Source: Malurus cyaneus samueli
Lineage: Eukaryota; Chordata; Aves; Passeriformes; Maluridae
DNA: 64,000 nucleotides
Assembly (NCBI GenBank): GCA_009741485.1
Contig: CM019220.1
Coordinates: 1,322,267 to 1,386,266 of the forward strand
Reading direction: 5' to 3'
The notes beneath the pieces are model-generated. The model was not told where the DNA came from, did no database searches, and was given only the letters and a program-made list of their open reading frames with translations. The position numbers and the translations under genes are program-made. This document shows, piece after piece, positions 49,489-60,632 of the stretch. Each line of letters opens with the position of its first letter. Within the stretch, counting starts at the first letter, position 1.

Positions 49489-51940
49489 ATATGGTGTTGC
49501 TGCTGAAATTACTAAAATATGGACTGCAACTCTTGTCTAAATTTACAGAATTGACTCGATCACGTAATCCTTGGGGAAAAAAAAAAATAAAAAATCACAC
49601 CATCATCGCTCATTAACAGCCCTGCGCAGATCTGAGCCGTCGTGATTTATTTTCTCCTACTTTGAAGGCAAGTAACTTTACTGGCATATTAACGTTCTAA
49701 CTGTGGATAGAATATCTCATTGTGCTTGAAGGATAGTTCCCTTGATCCATTAAATAAATGCTACATGCAGGAGGGAAAAGGGTGTTGGCTGAAATGTAAG
49801 AGCCACCATGGTTGGGCTCAGATTTATGGGGTAAGGGAGTAAAAGGAAGTGATATGGCTGTGAAAAGAGAAATGAAATTACACTTATGGGCACTAAATTA
49901 TCCAGAATTGAGAAATATCAGCAATTTGTGTTTAGAACACTCACTATTTCGTATAAATGCATTTTCATTGATAAATCAATGGATTGTGGGGGTTACACCG
50001 AAAAGTGCCGCTTCTGCCGAGGTATAAACAGAAAATTTGGGTTGATTTGAAGGCTGGTTGATGTCTTGGCCACCACCTTGGCAGCCCTGGGTTTAAAGCA
50101 AAGACTTTCCACTCTTTCCTCCCAAAAGCCAAAGCTGCTGATCCTGGAGGAACTCGTTCTCCAGAGTTTGTGATTCCTCCTGGGCGAGCAGCTCGACACA
50201 GCCCTCCTCCAACTGACTCCGGGGCTTATGCACTGATGATTGCTGCTGGTAAAGTGTTATAATTGGATTATTGAAGTATTAGGTAAATTCAGTCGGATTT
50301 GCTGTTTGAAGTGGAAATACAAAAAAAAATGCTGGGATGCTATTACTGCTTTGTCATACCTATTAACAACAGATCCCAGCGTCGCAGCAACAACAGATTT
50401 GCTTTGCACTGTTTGGGCTTTCCAATGGGGAAATTTGTGTCATTTTGGGTGGGGAAGTTGGTGGATGCCTGTGACCTCTGCTGTTGGGTCACTTTTTAAA
50501 GAGCACAGCTTTTATTATCTGAAATTTCTCTGAAAACATTGTCGTGTGAAGTATTTTTTTCTTAGAAACATGTTGTGGCTAAACTATAATTTAAGTTTGA
50601 TGATTATCTGTGCACTGGAGACCATAAATATTATAGATATTAGGGACTGGATATCCTTTATGCCCGAATCAAAGGGTTCCCTACTGGGGACAGATTTTCT
50701 TCTGAAAGGTTGGCAACAAAATGTCAGAATTCAACACATTTTTCAGAATAAAAAGTCTGAATGGCTTTATGATTATAATTCCTGGTTGCCCAGGTGAAAG
50801 AATAAACTAAAACCTCCCAATATAATAAATTAGTTTTAAACAGGTAATGAATACAAACTTGTCTGTCAATCTTTATCATTCTTTATTAAAGCCCTTATTC
50901 TTTATTATTCTTCGCAAAAACCCTTAATTCAAATTAAGCAAAATGTGACATGAACAGAGATTTGGCCAAATTCACACAGCAAGAGACAACCATGACTACT
51001 CTGTGTTTTGAAGAGTATATTTAGTATTTTACAGGTAACATTTCCAAATGACCAACAATTGTTGAGACTTGAGGGGTTTTTTAGGTGGTTTTGAGAAATT
51101 TACATTGGATTAGAATAATAATTGTTTGGTTTTAATATTAATCTGGTTTTATCTAATCTGTGATGTTTGGGTTTGAATGAAGCACCATGGCATTACTTCC
51201 ACTTTTCATTGCTTAAATCTTTGTGTTTGTTCCTCCTTTTTCTATTAATATTATTTGTCCTCATTCATAAAACCATCCCCTTTAAAGAGCTCAGAAGCAA
51301 ATCTCTGTGCATCAGAGATGCTTTGAAACAGCAGCTACAAACATCCCCAAAAAAACCCTCCAGGCAATTTAAATCCAGATGCAAACAGCTCAGGTCTGTC
51401 AGGACCAAACACAGCATGGGGCAGAGCATCCCATGTGTTCCAATGTGTGCAAAACCCTGATAATGATTTATTATATCGAGGACTGCAACCTGTGTTTCCC
51501 AGGTGACCACGAGTGAATGGAACCTGATTGTTAAAGGAGCTCCCTCAACTCACAAATTTGCTTTGTTTGATGTGTAAAGCTCAGTGAGGTTTGAGGGGGC
51601 CAGTGCCAGCAGTCAGATTCTTTCATGGAGACATCAGGCCTGGAGGTTTGAGCTCAGGTATTGTCCTTTCTCAGGACTCACCCTAAACTTTGGGTTGCTG
51701 GAGATAAGGGGTCAGGAGATGATGTTTTTATGAGGTCTGATCCCCTAAATTTGCTCCACAACTGCTCCTTGGATCATCAGAGCATATTGTTACCTGCTGT
51801 GAAACTCTCACTCAGACTTGGGTTTTTTGTTACATTAAGTTTGTTGTTTGCAGCTCCTGGCACCGGGGAGCACAAGCACATGGAGATAAAATAATGGATT
51901 TAATTTTCTGGAGTGGTTTAAAAAAGCAATTAGAAAAAAA
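49489..51940. other. Non-coding stretch, no gene recognised
   Basis: Ordinary AT-rich sequence with short frames (up to 97 codons) lacking recognised domains. No transposon tail seen. Confidence 0.5.
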
Positions 51941-52077
51941 ATCATAGAATCACAGAGTGGTTTGTGTTGGAAAAGACCTTAAGGCTCATCCCATCCACCC
52001 CCTGCCATGGGCAGGAATATCTTCCACAATCCCAGGCTGCTCCAAGCCCCGTCCAACCTGGCCTGGAACTCTTCCAC
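51941..52077 (-). mobile_element. CR1 LINE 3'-end fragment
   Basis: Begins with an intact terminus 'atcatagaatcacagagtgg' and continues through 'gttggaaaagaccttaagg', 'ccccctgccatgggcagga', 'ccaggctgctccaagcccc' and 'gtccaacctggcctggaac'. It stops abruptly near 52077. The short A-rich stretch next to the terminus is outside the element. Confidence 0.93.
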
Positions 52078-52584
52078 TCACGAATCATAATTTGTTTTGT
52101 TCCTGTCTCCCTTTTTGTAACTCTTTTGTATATACATTATGAAAAATCTAAAGGTAGAGGTCTGAGGAGAAAAAGTTGCTCCATATTTTAGGAGAGTCAT
52201 GGAAAGCACCCACAAGGGATGAAATTTCCTTTGGACCATAATGTAAAATAAGGATACACAACTTCAGTCCTGGTCTGGGTTGTGTGTCCCTTCTATGGGA
52301 TGAAGCCTGGAGGAATTTAGGACATTGTAGGACCAAGGAGTCAGCAGCTGAAGATGTCATTGTCCTTACACCCACCCATGAGATAAATCTGGTCATTCTT
52401 GGGTTCTGGCTGTGGTGTTTTCAGACTGTTTGGTTTTTAAAACAAATCCATCCTTGTTAAACTGTTATTTGAAAAAAAAAAATATTACTTCTGCCAGTTC
52501 CTTGTTTCTAATAATTTCCCATTGCAGTTAATAATTTTAAAAGACACAAACACACACACACAAAAAAATATAAAAATTAAAGTC
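52078..52584. other. Non-coding stretch, no gene recognised
   Basis: Short and AT-rich, ending in a CA run (about 52546-52562) and A-rich DNA next to the T tracts. No gene or transposon recognised. Confidence 0.5.
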
Positions 52585-52609
52585 TTTTTTTTTTTTTTTT
52601 TTTTTTGGT

Positions 52610-52648
<39 letters not shown>
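52585..52648. repeat. Double poly-T tract (T22 and T37)
   Basis: 22 T at 52585-52606, then GGTTA, then 37 T at 52612-52648. The longest pyrimidine tract in the window. Exact lengths are unreliable. Confidence 0.88.
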
Positions 52649-53039
52649 CTTGTTTTTAATGTAAACCCTTAAAAAAAGCCCAAACAAAAAGCCTTTGGAG
52701 AGAACTTTCAGTGCCTTGTTTTAGCCCGTGGCTGCTTTTCACAGCTGAGTTACAACAGCAGCTCTGGCTTGAGGTGGACATGCTGGCAGAACTGAGCTCC
52801 AGCAGGGCTAGTGGACATCACTCTAAACCCATAAATCTGATGTAGGCACACAAAATCAAATTGAGACTAAAAATATTCCACGAAACATCTTAAATGTATT
52901 TAAGGTTGACAGTAATTGTTGCATCAGTAAAGAAGAAAAGTCAAATTACCTGAGACAATTTCTGTACACCTGCCCCTTTCATTTGAACAAATCTGACACC
53001 ATATTTCAGAGACTGAAAATGAGGAATTAGAAAGCATCC

Positions 53040-53660
53040 AGACATCACCCAAATTGGTTATAAAAAAATTAGAGGCTTTTAAAAATATTGATAAACATCG
53101 GAATCAGACAAAATACATCCAAGAGAGCCAAAGGAAGTAAGAAGGGAAATTGGAGACTCTATTAGAAATTTCAGATCCTTGAAGGCTGGTGAAATTTAAT
53201 AAAGGAATTATTTAAAATTGGTCCGAGGACATATGGGAAAAGAACATATCGCTGGCATAAACTGTAGAGAATGTCCTAGTTAATATTTTAAGGAATAAAA
53301 TGAAAGGTACTCTGGGACAAACACTGCCCGATTAGAGACAGAAAATTAAATTTTGGGGGGTGCAGGGGGAAGTCCTGAGGTCTGAGAGATCTACTGGAAT
53401 CCTTTATGGTTGTTATTTCTGCCAGAAGAAATGAGGCAATGCAAGAGACATCCTATACTTAGATTTTCAGACATCCTTTGACAGGGTTTCCTAGAAGAGG
53501 TTAATGTTAAGATCTGGAGATGCAGAATAAGTGGTAAGTTGAGTTTAATGGATTTAAAATTGGCTAAAAATCACGAAACAAAGTGTGGCACACCAGCAGT
53601 CAATGGCCCCTGTACCAGCCGGGAGGGTTAGTGGTGGGATAGATCAGAAATTATCCCAAG
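53040..53660 (+). mobile_element. Ancient, decayed CR1-type LINE reverse-transcriptase remnant
   Basis: Recognisable pieces of CR1 ORF2 lie in the right order on the plus strand. 'ccaagagagccaaaggaag' and 'attagaaatttcagatcc' come first. Then 'cttagattttcagacatcc' with 'tttgacagggtttcc' corresponds to the conserved LDFxKAFDxVSH motif of the reverse-transcriptase domain. Next come 'ttaaaattggctaaaaatc' (the NWL segment) and 'agtcaatggcccctgtacc' with 'gccgggagggttagtgg'. Frameshifts and stops interrupt every frame, and the YADD catalytic part farther 3' is not recognisable. It is far more diverged than the short tails nearby and resembles older amniote-wide CR1 types. Confidence 0.55.
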
Positions 53661-55567
53661 TTCATGAAGGTTTATGTTAAAAATTACAGGGTGCTGCATA
53701 ATATTGAAAGGAACTTTTCGAAATTCGTTGATTGCGTTAAATTGCAGGGAAATGCGACTGATGAGAAACAATGACATAAAGCTGTGCTATAAAATCATCT
53801 CCTTTTGCTATCAATGCTCAAAATTACACGATAGAGCCCTCAGTGCAAGTGGAAATTGGTCATTCTTGTGGTGCAAATATTGCATCAAAGGAAAATTAAC
53901 AGACCTCAAAGTTTGTACTGAGTGTTTTCAGGGTATCAGATGACTCTAGCATTGAAATTCCAGAAAATTTGAAGTGGGAATAAAATTTTCTAGTCCAAAA
54001 GAAACAAAACATGTAGGAGCTTTAATATAGATGATTAACAGTGAAGTTGTGGAATTTGGCTGAAGGAAGAGACAGTCTGTGGACTTAATGCAGTTTATTC
54101 ATTTATGAGCTCATTAATCCATAATAGGGCTGGGAAAATAATTAATTTGTACTGTTTCAGGTGAGACTAGAGAAAATAGCAGAAACCTGAGAAGGTTCAA
54201 TTTAAATAGGAATCAATAGGAACTTTTTGCATTAAAGGGGAAAAAAAGAATTAATAAAAATTGCTAAGAATTTTTTTTGTTATTAAAACCTGAAGTCAGC
54301 TGATACAGTTGACCAAGGTGAAATGTTGAGATTAGTTTAGAATTATTTAACATTTTAATCTACTCTGAATCAGTTTCTTTTCAAATTTCACTTCAAAAAT
54401 AAACCCCCAGCAGCTCCACTTTGAAAGCGTCAAAACAAACCGCGTCATTTCTGAAGCACATTTCATTTCAAACAAATATTGGGGAAAAAAAAATCTCCTT
54501 CTTGTGGTCCCTTTTATCAGATGAGATCTGAATTTGTGATTAGATTACTTCCCAGAATTTTATATTTATTTTGTGTGAAATGTATTAGTAATTAGAGAAA
54601 AACTTCATCCACTTTACAAGGGGAGAGGGGGGGACAAAAAACATCTTTGAGCTGATAGGGAAATAAAAAGGACTCTGTTTGCAAGCAAGTTTGAATTCTG
54701 AGTGATTTTACAGCCTGTGATCTGAGATAAATTACACCCTTTCCCTGTTCCTAATGCACCAATTGAAGCCTTTCAGAGCTGCCGGGTGCCCTCGTTCAGG
54801 GTGGATCCATCAAACATTAACTCAGCCTGGTTCTGTATCCACTCCTCACCACTTGTGTTCAAAAAGGATTTAAACCACATAAAAATTTTAGGTAATCTTC
54901 CTCACCTGTGCATGAGAGAAGCTGTAATGAAAGAGGAGGTAGATCTGAAAGAAAAATATCTATTTTATCAAAATTTGAGGGCAGCATTAACTGTAATTAT
55001 TGACAACTCTGAGATGGGAGAATTTAAAAAGCGCGGTTGCGTTTCTTTTGCATTTTTCCAAGACTTTTTTTTTTTTAAATTCGTGGTCCTATCCTGCCAA
55101 ATGTTCCTCTGAAAACGATAACAAAAGTTTCATTCCTGGAACGAATTGTTTCTACAAACCATGATCCCAGAAATACAAACATGGATAAATGGTCCCATTT
55201 TAACTTTGAATGCGGTATAACTTACTGAAAACAATCTGACAGTCTGCCAGCTTGCCTTCAACAATGGCACAGTACCAAAACGGAGATTTCCAGCGGAGAA
55301 AAAGCATCACATTTTAGAAATAAGTTCTCAACTGGAAAAGGTAAGAGTGGAAAAAAATCTCCACCAAACAACAGAAGAAAGAGGACGCAGGAGAAGAAGT
55401 GAATGATATTTACTGCATCATCCTCTGAATGAAGTTGTGTGTCCAAGAGCCCCTGTAGAGGGAAGAATGTGACATGGATGGCCAGAGGTTGGATTGTGTC
55501 CCCAACATGATGGCCACGAGGATTTACTACAAAACTTCACTAAAAACAGATCTGTAGAATGGTAAAC
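53661..55567. other. Non-coding stretch, no gene recognised
   Basis: May include further decayed LINE sequence just after 53660, but nothing identifiable. Short frames (up to 108 codons) have no recognised domain. Confidence 0.45.
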
Positions 55568-55622
55568 TCATAGAAAATCCTGAGCTGGGAGGGATCCACA
55601 AAGATCATCAAAATCCAATTTC
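55568..55622 (-). mobile_element. Short CR1 3'-terminal fragment
   Basis: 'catagaaaatcctgagctgg', 'gagggatccacaaagatc' and 'atcaaaatccaa' match the CR1 terminus of the type 'catagaatcctgagttggaagggacccacaaggatcatcgagtccaac'. Similarity ends after about 55 bp. Confidence 0.72.
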
Positions 55623-57451
55623 TGTGGTTTCATGCAGCTACAATGAAGATTTTAGGTCACTACCCAGCCAGCTTGTACTTGTGGGTATTTATTAAATATT
55701 TACATCATGAATTGGAAGATCTTTCTCTCCTGGTCCCTTCCACTGCCCTAAATCCCAGCTCCATCTGAAACACTTTTGTATTTGGGGACCAATACATTTT
55801 TCTGAAATCCTTTGTTGCTGACACAAAAACATGTTTTTATGAAAAGAACAAACAAAACAAAACCAGTCCTAAGAACATTTCTGACTTGACTGGCTCACAG
55901 TGATAAGTAGATGAGACTGCAGTTCATACGCTGTAAATGTGGTTTAAATGTGGTTTATCATCTTGTTATTCAGAATGTAAAAGGAGGAAAAAAACTTGAT
56001 AATCGATTTCTAGTTCTCATGAACTCTTTACAGGAGTACAACCCCATCACGTCAGAGTTCAAGTACACAAATAATAATATTAGTCAGAATATTCACTCCC
56101 AAAGCAATTTTAACACCATTCAAAATATAATCCTTCTATGCAATATACCTCATTTAACAACCATTAGTGCCTTTTCCATCTCAGATCTCATGTACCCAGT
56201 AATGATTTATTTTTACCCATTGTTTGAGCTGATTTCATTCCACCAATGGACCCGTACTAATCATGGGGAGTGTGATATGCAACGTGTGCTTGCCAGATAT
56301 TTTTTAACTTTCGTCGCCGTGCAATTTACAACAGAAAGAACAGAAATTATGAATGTTCTCTTCGCCCGTGAGGAAATAAACTAGAGTAAAATTAAAAAAG
56401 CCAACCAACCCCTTGACCAATTTTGCATTTGAGAAGCAGAGTTCATTTCTTATATCTAAACTAAACCAGGCCCTTAATTATCCCGCAGTAGGTTGATTAC
56501 AGGCAACACTACACAAAATCTATACATCTTGTTTGGCAATGTATCAAACTCAGGCACATTGTCAGCTCGACCTGAGCTCTTTTCCTTTCCTGGGAGTCTG
56601 AGCTTTCTGGGCATCATCATCCCCCACTGGGCCAAATCATAAGATCCAGAGCAAGGGAAACTCCCACTTATGGTTCGCTGGGGCAGAAACAGCAGGAATA
56701 AACACCTTGCCATTAAACAGCAATGTGTAAACAGAGAAAGAATCAAAATCATGCAAATGGGACGTTCATTATGAAATATTCCCACAGCTTGGCTGAGTGG
56801 GCCTCGCAGCTCAGTGGAGAAGTTTTCTGTGCTTTATAAAAAGGGAAAGTGCCGCGTCGACGCAGCTTCCTCGCGGAGCGCTGCGCCCGACAGATGATAC
56901 AACTTCCAAGCCCTGTTTCCCCGCCTTGATTTCTCATCTAAACTCCTAATTACACATCACTTCACATTCTGAGATATATAAATACATTTTTTCAGATGTA
57001 CACTGTGCTAATGGTATGCATGGGAGAATGGGAATGTTCTTTGGCATCGGCGCTCAATAGCAAAAGTGAAAATCGTCTCTCCGAGCTCTTTTTCAGAGAA
57101 GTGAAAGCTCCCAAACTACTAAGAAAAGTTGAGATGCTTTGCAGCAACCACGTGCAAAAACAGCTCTCAATGATTTCTAGGTCCTGTGGTGCTTCTGGGG
57201 GCAGGTTCATCAATCAAAATGTGGGACAGTGGGAGCCCAGTCGCACAAACCATGATGCTGAAGCCAATAAATGCTTCAGAAACTGGGTTTTTTTTTTTTT
57301 TCAGAAGAAGTGCAGTTTGTTCATTTGGAGACTTGGCACTATTAATGAAAATCAAGGAGCAGTCAGCAGGGACCACTGGAGGTCTGATCTAAATCAGTCC
57401 TGTGCTGGAAAGGAGCCTACAAGGAAGGTGAGAGAGGTTCTTCTCCAGGAA
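55623..57451. other. Non-coding stretch with the longest open frame and the densest CpG cluster
   Basis: Includes 55911-56384, the longest open frame of the window (157 codons, plus strand). Its translation is Asn/Ile/Phe-rich with no signal peptide, repeat or domain that I recognise, and one frame of this length is unremarkable in 128 kb of double-strand reading in AT-rich DNA. A CpG cluster lies at 56850-56892. The frame at 56996-57457 (153 codons) runs into CR1 sequence at its end and shares its span with antisense frames, so it is not called. Confidence 0.45.
56835..56892 (+). promoter_or_regulatory. TATA-like element followed by a CpG cluster (candidate promoter)
   Basis: TATAAAAAGG at 56835-56844 is followed within about 6 bp by a 42-bp stretch (56851-56892) with nine CpGs, including the perfect palindrome GCGTCGACGC at 56854-56863. 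This is the densest CpG cluster in an otherwise CpG-poor window. A TATA box followed about 30 bp later by a start site would put initiation near 56865. No exon or transcript is visible downstream, so this is only a candidate. Confidence 0.25.
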
Positions 57452-57727
57452 TTGTAGTGACAGGAACAGGGGCAATGGGTTTCCACTGAGAGTAGGTTCA
57501 GATTCAATATTAGGAAAAATTTCTTCCCTGTGAGGGTGGGGAGGCCCTGGCACAGGGTGCCCAGAGCAGCTGTGGCTGCCCCAGCCCTGGAAGTGTCTGA
57601 GGCCATGTTGGATGGGGCTTGGAGCACCCTGGGACAGTGGAAGGTGTCCCTGGCCCATGGCAGGGAGCACAATGACATGAGCTTTAAGGTTCCTTTTCAA
57701 CCGAGACCATTCTGTGCTTCTATGAGG
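57452..57727 (+). mobile_element. CR1 LINE 3'-end fragment, well preserved
   Basis: Sense orientation: 'gtagtgacaggaacagggg', 'aggttcagattcaatattag', 'gaaaaatttcttccctgtg', 'agggtggggaggccctggc', 'acagggtgcccagagcagc', 'tggatggggcttggagcac', 'tgggacagtggaaggtgtc', 'cctggcccatggcagggag', 'atgagctttaaggttcc' and a terminal 'attctgtgcttctatg'. It covers about 275 bp of the CR1 3' end. Frames of about 100 codons on both strands come from the element. Confidence 0.95.
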
Positions 57728-60587
57728 TCATTGACCCTATTCCATCCCAGGGGTGCATATCCCAGTCAAACACACCCACTCATTAAGAAATACCTATGGA
57801 AATATTTCTATTTCCTACCAATGATTAATAAACCCTCCTAGAAGAATTTTTGTTTGTCTACATCTTACTAATACTTTTCACACCACATTGCTGCGATATT
57901 AACGATTAAACTCTGCTCAGAACCCGGAATGTTTTCCATAACATGGAAAACGCCTCGTTCCCGTCGCTCCAGCCCCAAACTTTTTACAGGTACTGTGACG
58001 GGTGCCATCTGTATGAGGAGCTGGTATCTTTTCCCTCCCGAGATTGATAGGTACCACCATATGGCAGATAGGATGCTCAACTTTGCAACACCGAAGGCTT
58101 TTCTGGCGACTTTCCAGGAGCTCGAGGGCCACACCACATTTGCATACACATTTACATACAATTTTTATTTTAGATAAATGCACGCAGGATGGTTCGGTGA
58201 ACTCGTGTGGCTTTCTCTTTGATAGATGTTCTGGCATTATTTGTTGTTTGAGCTCCTCAGCAATAAAATAGCTGGAGTTGAATCCACCCTGCAATTAATA
58301 TTATTTATTGATGCTATCGCTGTGCTCGGGGTAAGGAAGCACAATCCCATCTTGAAGAGCTTCTCCAATTAGTCAAAGAAAGTTCCTTGACATACTTTAT
58401 ACCAGGTGATTAGAAAACATTCCAATTTCAAAATTCCATGATTGTTGGGTTGGGTTTTTCCATCACTTTTTAAGCAGCTGAAAGACAAGTGTGTGTGTGT
58501 AAAACACATGACAGAAACAACAGGAATTATCCCCAAATAGGTGCTCACTCTCTTTGAGGATTGGGCATCCCTGACCTCAGCCTAAAACACTTGTCTCTGA
58601 GGGACAGAAGGTTTTGTGTTTGCCCAGCTGTGATGACTTAGTTGCCATTTTATTAATGTTTTACCAATTAATTAATCCTTCCACTGGGCTCCATAAAAGG
58701 CTCATGGGTAGCTAATCCACCTCTTTTAACCTGAGCTGCTGAAAATCTCCCAGGATGGATTGGAATGTCTTCAATTTTCCTGTGCTCTGGGACAGCAGGA
58801 TTGCCACACGTATTCCTAAAATAATTTATGTCTTCCTGATTTTATCCAGTCCCTTTGTAGGGCCCAAGTTTCCAGTAATTTCCTTCCAGTGGGAGAGTTC
58901 TTAGCAATAATATGGAATTAAAAATAAAATCACCTTAAGAGTGAGAACAAATATCTCTAAGTAGATGAAAATCAATGTGAGGAACTGCTGATAAAGAGAG
59001 ACTGGCTCCTTCAACTCATTGCTGCTGAAGATGCAGCTTTCCATTCGTGGGCCTCCACCTCAAACTCAGAGAGAGTTTATTGGTGTTACATTTGACCACA
59101 GAAATTCATCAGCAAAATTACTGTATTGATCCTGGTTTGTATTTGAATGTGTAGTCTGATTCGAAGCTATTTTTTTCAGGTCTGAGATAATGCTAAAGGA
59201 CTTCATTTTGTTGGTGCTTTAATGAATTTTTTTTTGTGAGTAGTAAAGTTGCAGCAGTTGCTTGAGCAAGGAACTGGCTCTGAGGTTCTGTTTTGAAAGT
59301 ACCTCACTATTTGAATGGATTTATTATTTTATGAAAAAACCCAAAACTCTTATGGTTGGGAACCTCAGAGGTCTGTTAGTCCCTCTGGTAAAAGTTGATG
59401 GATTTGGGTGCAAGATTAAAGTTGTAGAAATGTTACATATGGCTACAGAAAATGGGAATGATGAAGAAATATTTGTTTTATTTAACTCAGCAGTGAGTTA
59501 TCAGTGATTCTTGGGTACTGTAATCCAAAAAAAGGTGGCAGGATGGTGTTTTGTTATGATATGGATACAGTAACTGAGAGTTTGGCAGGAATTTTTGGAG
59601 GAATTTGGAGGCTGGAACATTTTGGGGATCTGATATCAGAGGCCAGGCTCAGATTTATAGGCACAATCAAATCCTATGAGGGAAATTGAATTTTAAATGT
59701 GTTATCAAGAAAATTGGTGCGCTTAGAAATGGCCGGAGGAGAAGCTGAGGATGGGAGGAGTGAGAGATTTCAGTGTTTTGGACATCCTTCTAATTCTTGG
59801 GTATGAACAGCAATATGATTGATGCAGCAATAACCGCGGTGCTGCAGGGATTTGATACCCAGAGGGGATCAATTAACTGGATTTTGGATATTGGAGCGTT
59901 ATGACCTTTGCTTAGATCATAATGTTGACAAGAAGGAGCAAATGGAGGAATATGAGTCTTTCCTGATTGTAATTGACTGGAGATGGTGACGGCAAGGTGG
60001 AGATCCAGGTTTGCAGGCAATGGCAATGTGGCTGGAGAGCAGGAGCTCAGCCTTGCCCAGAACTCACCTTGTGAGATGGTTGGGGAGGAAAAGCAAATTT
60101 AACAGCAGCTCCTGGCTTTTTTGCACTCTTCAGTGGTCAGATTACATCCATCTCACATCCTGATTGTTGATTGAGAGGTGAGTGATGCTGTGGCTTGCTG
60201 CAGAGTGACACTGAGTCAGGATTTACTGGGAATGTTTATCATAATATCCAGCTGTGGTTTTGTCCAACCTCCTTGGTGGAGGTGTGAAGGTGTTGTCAGT
60301 GTTTCGTGAATTGCTGCTGAAATAACAGCCTTTGCTGGTGCTCACTGCTGGACTGGGGAAACAAGAGAGTCTTGGTGGACTTCCCAGGGCTGGAAATGGA
60401 AAAAAAAAATGGGCTGTATTTAGGAATATTATGGTGATGGGCAAATAGATGGCTGAGCAACTCAGAGTCAGCTGAGCAGGGCAGTTGCCAATTAACAGGG
60501 TGGAGTTAATGAAACCACAGCTGGTGGTAACAGACAGTGAGTGTGGAAGGAGGAAAGTTCAGGAATGATTCTGCTATTTAACAGTCA
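57728..60587. other. Non-coding stretch, no gene recognised
   Basis: Contains a short GT run near 58489-58499. The antisense frame 57917-58294 (125 codons) overlaps equally open plus-strand frames and has no recognised domain. No transposon tail seen. Confidence 0.5.
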
Positions 60588-60632
60588 AATTTGATAATCT
60601 TGGGGGTCTTTTCGAGCCTTAGTGGTTCTAAA
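60588..60632 (+). mobile_element. Short CR1 3'-terminal remnant
   Basis: 'tttgataatcttgggggtc' and 'ttttcgagccttagtggttc' match the CR1 terminus 'tgatgatcttggaggtcttttccaaccttaatgattcta'. Only about 45 bp, so identification is tentative. Confidence 0.55.

Noticed and set aside
52585..52648. T tracts as a reverse-oriented SINE or processed-gene tail
   Set aside because: No retrocopy body, target duplication or SINE promoter boxes recognised next to them.
57389..57841. Frames of about 100 codons on both strands
   Set aside because: They overlap the CR1 fragment at 57452-57727. Similar peptides appear at the other CR1 copies.
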